A DNA stretch of 64,000 nt from Tenacibaculum sp. Bg11-29. Lineage in GTDB: Bacteria > Bacteroidota > Bacteroidia > Flavobacteriales > Flavobacteriaceae. This document shows positions 36,055 to 44,280 of the stretch, piece after piece. The position numbers and the translations under genes were made by a program. Each line of letters begins with the position of its first letter. Position 1 is the stretch's first letter. The DNA lies in assembly GCF_002836595.1 (NCBI RefSeq), contig NZ_PJBB01000003.1, forward strand, positions 62,001-126,000, written 5' to 3'. The notes beneath the pieces are model-generated. The model did not search any database. It was not told the DNA's origin and saw nothing but the letters and a program-made list of their open reading frames with translations.

Positions 36055-36696
36055 TTAGTGACTTGCTAAATATTCAGCAGTTCCTTTTGCGTTTGGTTGC
36101 ATAGCATCTTTACCTTCTTCCCAGTTTGCAGGACAAACTTCTCCTTTCTCTTGTACGTGAGTATATGCGTCAATTAAACGTAAGAATTCATTTACATTAC
36201 GACCTACTGGCATATGGTTTATACCTTCATGAAAAACAATTCCTTCTTCATCAATTAAATAAGTTGCTCTGTATGTTACATTATCTCCTACTACTTGTAC
36301 TGTTTGAGTAGCTTCGTCAAATATCTCTTCAGAAATATCTAAGATACCTAAAATCGATGATAAATTACGATTACTATCTGCTAATAAAGGGTATGTTACA
36401 CCTTCGATTCCTCCATTATCTTTAGATTGGTTTAACCATGCGAAATGTACCTCAGGAGTATCACAAGAAGCTCCTATTACAATAGTATTTCTCTTTTCAA
36501 ATTCACCCAATGCTTCTTGAAAAGCATGTAATTCAGTAGGACAAACAAATGTAAAGTCTTTTGGATACCAAAATAACAATACCTTTTTCTTATTATTTAC
36601 TGCTTCTTCTAATACATTTAACTTAAATGTATCACCCATTTCGTTCATTGCGTCAACGCTTAAACTTGGAAATTTTTTACCAACTGCTGTAGCCAT
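36055..36696 (-). CDS. Typical 2-Cys peroxiredoxin (AhpC/TSA family)
   Basis: A 213-residue peroxidase from the ATG at 36696 (MATAVGKKFP); an upstream GTG would add 14 residues with no family match. The peroxidatic Cys52 is in DFTFVCPTE and the resolving Cys188 in GEVCPANW. It reduces hydrogen peroxide and organic peroxides and would be recycled by a thioredoxin, probably the one encoded next. The C-terminal YLASH region corresponds to the arm that makes many 2-Cys enzymes sensitive to overoxidation. First gene of a three-gene redox cluster; a -7 element is close upstream. Confidence 0.93.
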   Translation of the reverse strand: MATAVGKKFPSLSVDAMNEMGDTFKLNVLEEAVNNKKKVLLFWYPKDFTFVCPTELHAFQEALGEFEKRNTIVIGASCDTPEVHFAWLNQSKDNGGIEGVTYPLLADSNRNLSSILGILDISEEIFDEATQTVQVVGDNVTYRATYLIDEEGIVFHEGINHMPVGRNVNEFLRLIDAYTHVQEKGEVCPANWEEGKDAMQPNAKGTAEYLASH

Positions 36697-36726
36697 TTTA
36701 TATGTTTTATTAATTATTTTCAGGTA

Positions 36727-36734
36727 CAAATATA
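36727..36734 (-). promoter_or_regulatory. Candidate -7 element for the peroxiredoxin gene
   Basis: TATATTTG on the minus strand, 30 bp before the ATG. It sits inside a small palindrome (GGTA, six bases, TACC at 36723-36736), which could be an operator half-site pair. Confidence 0.45.
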
Positions 36735-36830
36735 CCACCGAAATAAGGTAGTTAATAAAAAACTTAATGCTAATTTTTTATTTTGTTATCAATTTTATCT
36801 ATACAATAGGTGTGGTGAAATAGATTTACT

Positions 36831-37994
36831 TTATTTAGTCGCGAATAGTTTCACGTCATTCTCTGAGACTATTTTTTCTCCTAAAATAATTAAACGCTCT
36901 ACAACATTACGAAGCTCTCTAATATTACCCGTCCAATCATATTCTTGTAATAACTTAATTGAAGCTACTGAAAATTCTTTTTGAACCATTCCTTGTTCCA
37001 ATGCAATTTTCTCAGAGAAAAAATCAACTAATAAAGGTATATCTCCTCTTCTCTCGTTCAACGCAGGAACCTTTATTAAAATTACCGCTAAACGATGATA
37101 CAAATCTTCTCTAAAACGACCTTCTGCAATTTCTCTTTTTAAATCTTTATTCGTTGCAGCAACAATACGTACATTTACTTTTATATCTTTATCTGAACCA
37201 ACTCTTTGAATTTTATTTTCTTGTAAGGCTCGCAATACTTTAGCTTGTGCAGACAAGCTCATGTCTCCAATTTCATCTAAAAAAATAGTTCCCCCATTTG
37301 CCGCTTCAAACTTACCAGCACGATCTTTGTTTGCACCTGTAAAAGAACCTTTCACATGTCCAAATAACTCACTCTCTATCAATTCTGATGGAATTGCAGC
37401 ACAGTTTACTTCAATCATTGAAGCTTTTACTCTATCTGATTTTTCATGTAACCAATGCGCTACTAATTCTTTTCCTGTTCCGTTTGGACCAGTAATTAAA
37501 ACTCTTGCATCTGTAGTTGCTACTTTCTCTATAATTTCTTTAATATGAGTAATTGCATCACTCTCGCCAATCATCTCATAACTCTTACTTACTTTCTTTT
37601 TAAGACGTTTGTTTTCAACCACAAGCTCTTTACGATCTAACGCATTTCGAACAGTGTTTAATAAACGATTTAAATCTGGTGGCTTAGAAATATAATCAAA
37701 TGCTCCTAAACGCATTGTATTTACTGCGGTATCTAAATCTCCATGCCCAGAAATCATTACCATTGGTGTTTCTGGTTTTATTTTTTTAGCCTTTTCTAAC
37801 ACCTCAACACCATCCATTTTTGGCATTTTAATATCACAAAGTACTAAATCATAATCTTTATTTTTAATCATTTCAATTCCAGCCAATCCATCTTCTGCCT
37901 CTTCAACTTCATAAGTATCATTCTCTTCTGAAATGATTTTCTTTAAAACTCTACGGATTGCCGCTTCGTCTTCTATGATTAATATTTTTGACAT
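36831..37994 (-). CDS. Sigma-54-dependent response regulator lacking a DNA-binding domain
   Basis: A 387-residue NtrC-type activator. The receiver domain (1-120) has the phosphorylated Asp54 in VLCDIKMPKMDG and Lys104. The AAA+ domain (about 141-372) has Walker A GPNGTGKE (169-176), GSFTGA at 216-221 for contact with sigma-54, Walker B TIFLDE (236-241) and the arginine finger region GRFREDLYHRL. The protein ends 15 residues after this domain (EKIVSENDVKLFATK), where a Fis-type HTH normally begins. The DNA beyond the stop has no HTH frame, so this is not a recent truncation. Possibly it acts without enhancer binding. No sensor kinase gene is adjacent. Confidence 0.88.
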   Translation of the reverse strand: MSKILIIEDEAAIRRVLKKIISEENDTYEVEEAEDGLAGIEMIKNKDYDLVLCDIKMPKMDGVEVLEKAKKIKPETPMVMISGHGDLDTAVNTMRLGAFDYISKPPDLNRLLNTVRNALDRKELVVENKRLKKKVSKSYEMIGESDAITHIKEIIEKVATTDARVLITGPNGTGKELVAHWLHEKSDRVKASMIEVNCAAIPSELIESELFGHVKGSFTGANKDRAGKFEAANGGTIFLDEIGDMSLSAQAKVLRALQENKIQRVGSDKDIKVNVRIVAATNKDLKREIAEGRFREDLYHRLAVILIKVPALNERRGDIPLLVDFFSEKIALEQGMVQKEFSVASIKLLQEYDWTGNIRELRNVVERLIILGEKIVSENDVKLFATK

Positions 37995-38022
37995 TCTTTT
38001 CTAAATTTATTTTTTAAAGAGA

Positions 38023-38038
38023 CACAATAACCGCGCCA
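38023..38038 (-). promoter_or_regulatory. Possible sigma-54 promoter before the sigma-54 activator gene
   Basis: On the minus strand TGGCGCG, four bases, TTGTG. The -24 part matches TGGCRCG fully; the -12 part TTGTG departs from TTGCW at the C. The start point would lie near 38012, 18 bp before the ATG. It stands out as GC-rich in an AT-rich gap of 51 bp. Confidence 0.35.
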
Positions 38039-38045
38039 TCAATAG

Positions 38046-38870
38046 TTATTGTTTAATAATATGTATGTCTCTTTGAGGAAAAGGAATTGAGATATTATGC
38101 TCCCTAAATAGTTCATCAATTCTAAATCGAATTTCACTCTTTGGTATTAACGCCTGAAAACTATCATTTAATGTAAAAACAACCTTAAACTCTAAAGCAC
38201 TATCTCCAAAATTTTCAAAAACAACCAATGCTGCTGGATGTTTAAAAATTTTAGGATGCTCATCTACCGCTTTTAATAATAAGCTTTTCACCAACTGCGT
38301 ATCACTACCGTATGCAACGCCAACAGAAACACTCTCTCGTGTTGTTGTACCATTTTGTGTCCAATTATATAAACTATTAGATAAATATTTATGATTTGGT
38401 ATCACCAACACCTTATTATCTATCGTTACAGCTCTTGTTGTACGTAGTTTTATTTCCTCAACTCTTCCAACCTTACCGTCTAGTTCAATAATATCACCAA
38501 CATGTACACTTTGATCTATAATAATAAAAATTCCTGATATTATATCTTGAAAAAAAGTTTGAAGTGCTAAACCAACACCAATTAACAATGCTGCTGAAGC
38601 AGCAAATATTGCCGTAACATTTACACCTGATGAGTTTAATGTTGTTAAGAATATAACAATATATAATAACCAGCTGACAAATGAAAAAACAGTGTCAAAC
38701 TTATTTTCATCTTCTTTTTGTAATCTCTTTTTTACAAATTTCTTGAAAAATTTAATTAAAAATGAGGCCAAAATTAATACAAGTATTAACATTAAAATTG
38801 ACTTTACACTTATACCAATATCTTTATTAAACAGGAATGTGTAGTTAAGTATTTTATTAAGTTCTTTCAC
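38046..38870 (-). CDS. Small-conductance mechanosensitive channel, MscS family
   Basis: A 274-residue inner membrane channel. Three membrane helices lie at about 18-40, 62-80 and 87-112; the third is the pore helix with Ala/Gly packing (AIFAASAALLIGVGLALQTFFQDIISGIFI). The cytoplasmic beta domain follows with VGDIIELDGKVGRVEEIKLRTT and VLVIPNHKYLSNSLYNW, the classic MscS blocks. It opens on osmotic downshock to release solutes. It lies upstream of the sigma-54 regulator on the same strand; the 51-bp gap may hold a separate promoter for the latter. Confidence 0.92.
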   Translation of the reverse strand: MKELNKILNYTFLFNKDIGISVKSILMLILVLILASFLIKFFKKFVKKRLQKEDENKFDTVFSFVSWLLYIVIFLTTLNSSGVNVTAIFAASAALLIGVGLALQTFFQDIISGIFIIIDQSVHVGDIIELDGKVGRVEEIKLRTTRAVTIDNKVLVIPNHKYLSNSLYNWTQNGTTTRESVSVGVAYGSDTQLVKSLLLKAVDEHPKIFKHPAALVVFENFGDSALEFKVVFTLNDSFQALIPKSEIRFRIDELFREHNISIPFPQRDIHIIKQ

Positions 38871-38907
38871 TAAAATAAATTTATAGTAAATATATAGTTT
38901 TTAGATA

Positions 38908-38945
38908 AAAAAAGCAGCTATCTTTTTATGATAACTGCTTTTTTT
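38908..38945 (-). terminator. Terminator of the NatAB-like ABC transporter operon
   Basis: AAAAAGCAG and GATA-CTGCTTTTT pair with one mismatch around a 7-base loop, with T-runs on both sides, 2 bp after the natB-like stop codon. Confidence 0.75.
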
Positions 38946-38946
38946 A

Positions 38947-40272
38947 TTATCCGTTATAACGAATCCACTTCCATAAATCTTTATATGTTGGTTTTTTACC
39001 ATACATTAAAATACCTACTCTATAAATTTTTGCTGCAAACCAAACCATAAACATAAATGTTATTACTAATAACAACATTGATAATGCGATTTCCCACCAA
39101 GCTACACCAAACGGAATACGCATTAACATAACAATGGGTGATGTGAATGGAATATATGAAAATATAATAGATATAGGTCCGTGAGGATCATTAATTACAG
39201 TAAAGAATCCTACATAAATACCAAGCATTAAAGGAAGCATAATTGGCATCATAAATTGTTGTGTATCTGTTTCATTATCTACTGCTGCTCCAACTGCTGC
39301 AAATAAAGAACTATACAACATATAACCACCTAAGAAATAGAAAATAAATAAACAGAAAATTTTAAATAAAGGAAGATTTAAAACCTCTTTCATTATTTGC
39401 TCTAATTTACCACCACTTGCAGCTTGTTTCATTGCATCCATTTGCTCAGCAGAAACTTTAGAGGTTTGCATCTCTACCATATCAATTCCTAATAAAGAGG
39501 ATGCAACAATACTTATTATAAATAGAATAATTCCCCAAATTAAAAACTGCAATAAACCTGCTGATGCATTACCTATAATTTTACCAAGCATTAATTGAAA
39601 AGGTTTTACCGAAGAAACTATTATTTCAATAATTCTACTTGTTTTTTCTTCAATAACACTTCTCATCACTGAAGTACCGTAAATCATTACAAACATAAAA
39701 AGCAAATAACCTGCAGCTCCTCCTGCAATAATACTAGCTACATTTTTCGCTTTTGAAGATTCTTCTCCTGAAAAATTAAACATTTTAATATCTGAAGAAA
39801 TTTTTGAAGCTTTTATTTTAGCCAAATCAATACCAAAATTATTAAGTTTTAAATTTCTGAAACGTGTTTCTACTTTTCGTTCTATATTTCCTAAAACCGA
39901 CATTCCTGGTGAATCTTTAGAGTAAAACTCAATCGATTTAGCCAAAACTTCTAAACTATCTAATTGTGGTATATACAAAGCTCCATAATAATCCCCTTCT
40001 TCAACTTTCTTTTTGGTATCAACCAAGCCTAGCTTTGTAAAATCCTCATATTTAATAGTTTTAGAATCTTTAAATATATCTTTAGAGAACAATCCAGATT
40101 CATCAACATATACTATTTTCTTAACCTTCTCATCGTTCTTTTTCATCAAGAAAAAAACCAATGCTCCCATACCTACCATTAGTAAAGGACTTAAAAAAGT
40201 CATCATTAAAAATGATTTATTTCGAACTTTAGCAATAAACTCACGTTCTATAATTAATCGTAATCTGCTCAT
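38947..40272 (-). CDS. ABC transporter permease, NatB/ABC-2 type
   Basis: A 441-residue membrane protein. One helix near the N-terminus (about 21-42, preceded by FIAKVRNKSFLMMTFLSP, the usual ABC-2 opening), then a periplasmic domain (about 45-175), then five or six helices (180-430). The motif SVMRSVIEEKTSRIIEIIVSSVKPFQLMLGKIIG (near 203-236) is the hallmark of the NatB/YhaP group, which with a NatA-type ATPase exports Na+ or other compounds. The ATPase gene is 3 bp upstream. What is exported cannot be told from the sequence. Confidence 0.88.
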   Translation of the reverse strand: MSRLRLIIEREFIAKVRNKSFLMMTFLSPLLMVGMGALVFFLMKKNDEKVKKIVYVDESGLFSKDIFKDSKTIKYEDFTKLGLVDTKKKVEEGDYYGALYIPQLDSLEVLAKSIEFYSKDSPGMSVLGNIERKVETRFRNLKLNNFGIDLAKIKASKISSDIKMFNFSGEESSKAKNVASIIAGGAAGYLLFMFVMIYGTSVMRSVIEEKTSRIIEIIVSSVKPFQLMLGKIIGNASAGLLQFLIWGIILFIISIVASSLLGIDMVEMQTSKVSAEQMDAMKQAASGGKLEQIMKEVLNLPLFKIFCLFIFYFLGGYMLYSSLFAAVGAAVDNETDTQQFMMPIMLPLMLGIYVGFFTVINDPHGPISIIFSYIPFTSPIVMLMRIPFGVAWWEIALSMLLLVITFMFMVWFAAKIYRVGILMYGKKPTYKDLWKWIRYNG

Positions 40273-40275
40273 AGT

Positions 40276-41205
40276 TTAACTGTTTTTATTTATTGCTTGA
40301 ATAAAAATATCGTTAGCACTTGGTATTAACTCTACAAAATGCTGCACTTGGCCTTGAGTTGTTAAAAATGATAAAAGTTCATTAGCTGATTTACCTTCAG
40401 TTAACTGAATATTTAACTTTAACCCATCATTTAACAACCTAAAATCTGCTGGCAACACTTTAAAGTTTTCCTTTAGCTTCGCTTCTACTTCTTTTTCATT
40501 TGAAGTATTTAATCCTACTTGAAATGTATTGGTTCTAAATTGACGCTTAATATCATCTAAATTCCCATCTAATATTTTATTAGACTTATCAATTAAAGCT
40601 ATATTATCACACATCTCTTCAACACTTTCCATACGGTGTGTTGAAAAAATAACAGTAGCACCTTCATCTCGTAATTGTAAAATTTCTTTAGCAATTAATT
40701 GTGCATTAATTGGATCGAATCCCGAAAAAGGCTCATCAAAAATCAATAATTTAGGCTGATGTAAAACCGTAACAATAAACTGCACCTTCTGCGCCATTCC
40801 CTTAGATAACTCTTCTACTTTCTTATTCCACCAAGCACCAATATCAAATTTATCAAACCAATATTTCAATCGTTTTTTTGCTTCCGATTTACTCAATCCT
40901 TTTAATTGCGCCAAATACAAAGCCTGTTCACCTACCCTCATCGATTTATACAAACCTCTTTCTTCGGGTAAGTACCCAATATATTCAATATGATTAGGGG
41001 CTAATTTTTCTCCATCTAAAATTATCTCTCCACTATCAGGCATTGTAATTTGATTAATAATTCTAATCAAAGATGTTTTACCTGCTCCATTAGGTCCTAA
41101 AAGTCCAAAAACACTTCCCTTTGGTATATGCATTGACACATTATTCAATGCTGTGTAATCGCCGTAACGCTTTACTACATTATTAATTTCTAATAAATTA
41201 TTCAT
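40276..41205 (-). CDS. ABC transporter ATP-binding protein, NatA-like
   Basis: A 309-residue ATPase. Walker A GPNGAGKTS is at about 38-46, the signature reads ELSKGMAQKVQ (near 137), Walker B LLIFDEPFSGFDP (near 156) and the H-loop STHRM (near 190). The C-terminal 90 residues are the regulatory extension common in NatA/CcmA-like ATPases. The order ATPase then permease, with 3 bp between, makes a simple export operon. A promoter and an 8-bp inverted repeat lie just upstream; the MarR gene and fad operon run the other way. Confidence 0.9.
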   Translation of the reverse strand: MNNLLEINNVVKRYGDYTALNNVSMHIPKGSVFGLLGPNGAGKTSLIRIINQITMPDSGEIILDGEKLAPNHIEYIGYLPEERGLYKSMRVGEQALYLAQLKGLSKSEAKKRLKYWFDKFDIGAWWNKKVEELSKGMAQKVQFIVTVLHQPKLLIFDEPFSGFDPINAQLIAKEILQLRDEGATVIFSTHRMESVEEMCDNIALIDKSNKILDGNLDDIKRQFRTNTFQVGLNTSNEKEVEAKLKENFKVLPADFRLLNDGLKLNIQLTEGKSANELLSFLTTQGQVQHFVELIPSANDIFIQAINKNS

Positions 41206-41229
41206 TGATTTTATAGTTGATTAATTGCT

Positions 41230-41258
41230 GTTTGTCAAAAAAACCAGCTATGACAAAC
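41230..41258. promoter_or_regulatory. Inverted repeat overlapping the -7 element of the NatAB operon
   Basis: GTTTGTCA (41230-41237) and TGACAAAC (41251-41258) are perfect complements with 13 bp between. The right arm overlaps TAAGTTTG (minus strand, 41261-41254), a match to TAnnTTTG. The centres of the arms are 21 bp apart, two helical turns, as expected for a dimeric repressor; a hairpin in the 5' leader is the alternative. Confidence 0.45.
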
Positions 41259-41325
41259 TTACATATTTTACAATGATTAGTAGTCAGTTTACAACAAACG
41301 TTACACTTAACTCTATATTAAATTT

Positions 41326-41369
41326 ACTATGCATGCATAACTTTTTCGCAAAATACTATGCATGCATAA
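41326..41369. repeat. Tandem pair of identical palindromes before marR and the fad operon
   Basis: The 15-bp sequence ACTATGCATGCATAA occurs at 41326-41340 and 41355-41369. Its core TATGCATGCATA is a perfect 12-bp palindrome. The copies are 29 bp apart. The second ends 11 bp upstream of the -7 element of the marR promoter, so a protein bound there would block RNA polymerase. They are the likely operators of the MarR protein encoded next. Confidence 0.7.
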
Positions 41370-41379
41370 TAAATTTCTG

Positions 41380-41387
41380 TATCTTTG
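41380..41387 (+). promoter_or_regulatory. -7 element of the marR-fad operon promoter
   Basis: TATCTTTG matches TAnnTTTG and ends 8 bp before the marR ATG, so the transcript would have almost no leader. The place of the -33 element is taken by the second palindrome. Confidence 0.55.
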
Positions 41388-41395
41388 GCATCAAC

Positions 41396-41854
41396 ATGGA
41401 TAAAAACAAATCAATAGATCATCAATTAAGAGCTACTTGGCAAGCTGTTGCAAAAATGTACAACGAACAGGCTGCAAAGCATGATAGTACAATGGCAACT
41501 GCTTTTGTTTTATTGAATATAGATTTTGAAAAAGGTACCCCTTCTACTGCCCTTGGCCCTTTAATGGGAATGGAACCTACTAGTCTTTCTCGATTATTAA
41601 AAACAATGGAAGATAAGGGCGTAATTTGTAGAGAAAAAAGCCCAACTGACGGAAGAAGTGTCATCATAAAGCTTACAGATTACGGTAAAAAAATGCGTGA
41701 AATTTCAAAAGGCCATGTATATCAATTTAATAATGAAGTAAAAAAACATATTACTGAAGAAGAGTTAAACACTTTCTTTAAAGTAACTACCACTATAAAC
41801 AAACTTATTACAGACAAAATGGTGTATAATGACACCGACAAAAAAGCTGTATAA
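41396..41854 (+). CDS. MarR family transcriptional regulator, probable regulator of fatty acid oxidation
   Basis: A 152-residue winged-helix regulator from the ATG at 41396; a longer frame from 41225 would run through the promoter and both palindromes and is rejected. The HTH is in STALGPLMGMEPTSLSRLLKTMEDKGVI (about 45-72) and the wing in CREKSPTDGRSVIIKLTDYG (73-92), with the usual D-x-R of the wing. Terminal helices form the dimer interface. It is the first gene of the beta-oxidation operon (17 bp to the next gene), so it probably represses its own operon and is relieved by an acyl-CoA; that last part is inference. Confidence 0.85.
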   Translation: MDKNKSIDHQLRATWQAVAKMYNEQAAKHDSTMATAFVLLNIDFEKGTPSTALGPLMGMEPTSLSRLLKTMEDKGVICREKSPTDGRSVIIKLTDYGKKMREISKGHVYQFNNEVKKHITEEELNTFFKVTTTINKLITDKMVYNDTDKKAV

Positions 41855-41871
41855 AATAAACCTGTAAACAA

Positions 41872-44277
41872 ATGACAAGAAGAATTAAGAAAGTAGCAAT
41901 TATCGGTTCCGGAATTATGGGAAGCGGAATTGCATGTCATTTTGCTAACATCGGCGTTGAAGTCTTATTATTAGATATTGTTCCTAGAGAACTTAACGAC
42001 AAAGAAAAAGCAAAAGGACTAACGTTAGAAGACAAAGCTGTTCGTAATCGTTTAGTAAATGACGCGTTAACTGCTTCTTTAAAATCGAAACCGTCACCAA
42101 TTTATTCTAAAAAGTTTGTAAGTAGAATTACTACAGGTAACTTAGAAGATGACATCGCAAAAGTTGCTGATGTAGATTGGATTATGGAAGTTGTTGTTGA
42201 ACGATTAGATATTAAAAAAATCGTTTTTGAAAAATTAGAGAAATATCGTACTCCAGGTACCTTAATTACTTCTAATACTTCGGGTATCCCTATCAAATTT
42301 ATGAACGAAGGAAGAAGTGATGATTTCCAAAAGCATTTTGCGGTAACTCACTTTTTCAATCCCCCGAGATATTTAAAATTATTTGAAGTTGTTCCAGGAC
42401 CAAACTGTAAGCAAGAAGTTACAGACTTCTTAATGGATTACGGTTCTAAGTTTTTAGGAAAAACGTCTGTTTTAGCTAAAGATACACCTGCTTTTATTGG
42501 AAATAGAATTGGAATCTTCGGAATTCAGTCTTTATTTCACCAAGTAAAAGAATTAGGATTAACTGTTGAAGAAGTTGATAAGTTAACAGGACCAGTAATC
42601 GGTCGTCCAAAATCAGCAACTTTTAGAACTGTTGATGTTGTAGGTTTAGATACTTTAGTACACGTTGCTAATGGTATTTATGACAACTGTCCTAACGACG
42701 AAGCGCACGAATTATTCAAATTACCAGGTTTCATCAACACCATGATGGAAAACAAATGGTTAGGAAGTAAAACAAAACAAGGATTTTACAAGAAAACAGT
42801 AAACGCTGAAGGAAAGAAAGAAATCTTAACGTTAGATTTAGATACGATGGAATATCGTTCTAAAAAACGTGCTAAGTTTGCTACTTTAGAATTAACAAAA
42901 ACTATTGACAAACCAATTGATCGCTTTAAAGTATTAGTTGGCGGAAAAGATAAAGCGGGAGAATTCTACCGTAAAAACTTCGCAGCAATGTTTGCGTATG
43001 TTCAAAATAGAATTCCAGAAATTTCTGACGAATTATATAAGATTGACGATGCTATGAAAGCTGGTTTCGGTTGGGAAAACGGACCTTTCGAAATATGGGA
43101 TGCTGTAGGTGTAGAAAAAGGTATCGATTTAATGAAAGCAGAAGGTAAAGAACCTGCTGCTTGGGTAACTGAAATGGTAGCTAAAGGAGAAACTTCTTTC
43201 TATTCTATTAAAGAAGGAGCTACTTATTTTTATGATGTTACTTCAAAAGCACAAACTAAAAAACCAGGTCAAGATTCGTTTATCATTTTAGATAACATTC
43301 GTAAAACGACTGAAGTATTTAAAAACTCAGGAGTTGTTATTGAAGATTTAGGAAACGGTATCTTAAACTGTGAATTCCAATCTAAAATGAACACCATTGG
43401 TGGAGACGTTTTAGCTGGATTAAATAAAGCAATTGATTTAGCTGAAAAAGATTTTCAAGGATTAGTAGTTGGTAACCAAGGAGCAAACTTCTCGGTTGGT
43501 GCTAATATTGGAATGATTTTTATGATGGCTGTAGAGCAAGAATATGATGAGTTAAATATGGCTATCAAGTATTTTCAAGATACAATGATGCGTATGCGTT
43601 ATTCATCAATTCCTACAATTGCTGCACCTCACGGTATGGCTTTAGGTGGTGGATGTGAATTATCATTACACTCAGATAAAGTTGTTGCCGCTGCTGAAAC
43701 TTATATGGGATTAGTAGAATTCGGTGTTGGAGTTATCCCTGGTGGTGGTGGATCTAAAGAAATGGCATTACGCGCTTCAGATACTTTCCGTACAGGAGAT
43801 GTTCAATTAAATGTATTACAAGAATATTTCTTAACAATTGGTATGGCCAAAGTTAGTACTTCTGCTTATGAAGCTTACGACTTAGGTTTATTACAAAAAG
43901 GAAAAGATGTTGTTGTTGTAAACAGAGAACGTCAAATTGCTGAAGCTAAAAAGCATGCAGTGTTAATGGCCGAAGCGGGTTATACACAACCTACTGCTCG
44001 TAAAGATGTATTAGTTCTTGGTAAACAAGCATTAGGTGCATTTATGGTAGCTACCGATTCTATGCAAGCAAGTAAATTTATTTCAGAGCACGATCAAAAA
44101 ATTGCAAATAAATTAGCCTACGTAATGGCTGGTGGAGATTTATCAGAACCAACAAAAGTTTCTGAACAGTATTTATTAAACTTAGAACGCGAAGCATTTT
44201 TAAGTTTATGTACAGAGCGCAAAACATTAGAGCGTATTCAACACATGTTAAAAACTGGTAAACCATTAAGAAACTAA
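41872..44277 (+). CDS. fadN: 3-hydroxyacyl-CoA dehydrogenase / enoyl-CoA hydratase
   Basis: An 801-residue bifunctional beta-oxidation enzyme. The dehydrogenase comes first: IIGSGIMGSGIACHFANIG (about 10-28) binds NAD, and VTHFFNPPRYLKLFEVV (near 157) holds the catalytic His. A second dehydrogenase-type C domain follows (about 360-440). The hydratase part is at the C-terminus: GANFSVGANIGM, GMALGGGCELSLHSD (near 590) and EFGVGVIPGGGGSKEM (near 622) with the active-site Glu. This order, the reverse of E. coli FadB, is that of Bacillus FadN. The next gene is a thiolase 3 bp downstream. Confidence 0.92.
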   Translation: MTRRIKKVAIIGSGIMGSGIACHFANIGVEVLLLDIVPRELNDKEKAKGLTLEDKAVRNRLVNDALTASLKSKPSPIYSKKFVSRITTGNLEDDIAKVADVDWIMEVVVERLDIKKIVFEKLEKYRTPGTLITSNTSGIPIKFMNEGRSDDFQKHFAVTHFFNPPRYLKLFEVVPGPNCKQEVTDFLMDYGSKFLGKTSVLAKDTPAFIGNRIGIFGIQSLFHQVKELGLTVEEVDKLTGPVIGRPKSATFRTVDVVGLDTLVHVANGIYDNCPNDEAHELFKLPGFINTMMENKWLGSKTKQGFYKKTVNAEGKKEILTLDLDTMEYRSKKRAKFATLELTKTIDKPIDRFKVLVGGKDKAGEFYRKNFAAMFAYVQNRIPEISDELYKIDDAMKAGFGWENGPFEIWDAVGVEKGIDLMKAEGKEPAAWVTEMVAKGETSFYSIKEGATYFYDVTSKAQTKKPGQDSFIILDNIRKTTEVFKNSGVVIEDLGNGILNCEFQSKMNTIGGDVLAGLNKAIDLAEKDFQGLVVGNQGANFSVGANIGMIFMMAVEQEYDELNMAIKYFQDTMMRMRYSSIPTIAAPHGMALGGGCELSLHSDKVVAAAETYMGLVEFGVGVIPGGGGSKEMALRASDTFRTGDVQLNVLQEYFLTIGMAKVSTSAYEAYDLGLLQKGKDVVVVNRERQIAEAKKHAVLMAEAGYTQPTARKDVLVLGKQALGAFMVATDSMQASKFISEHDQKIANKLAYVMAGGDLSEPTKVSEQYLLNLEREAFLSLCTERKTLERIQHMLKTGKPLRN

Positions 44278-44280
44278 AAG

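Noticed and set aside
41225..41395. N-terminal extension of the MarR protein by 57 residues
   Set aside because: The extension would be translated from the promoter, both palindromes and the divergent promoter; MarR proteins start near MDKNKSIDHQ.
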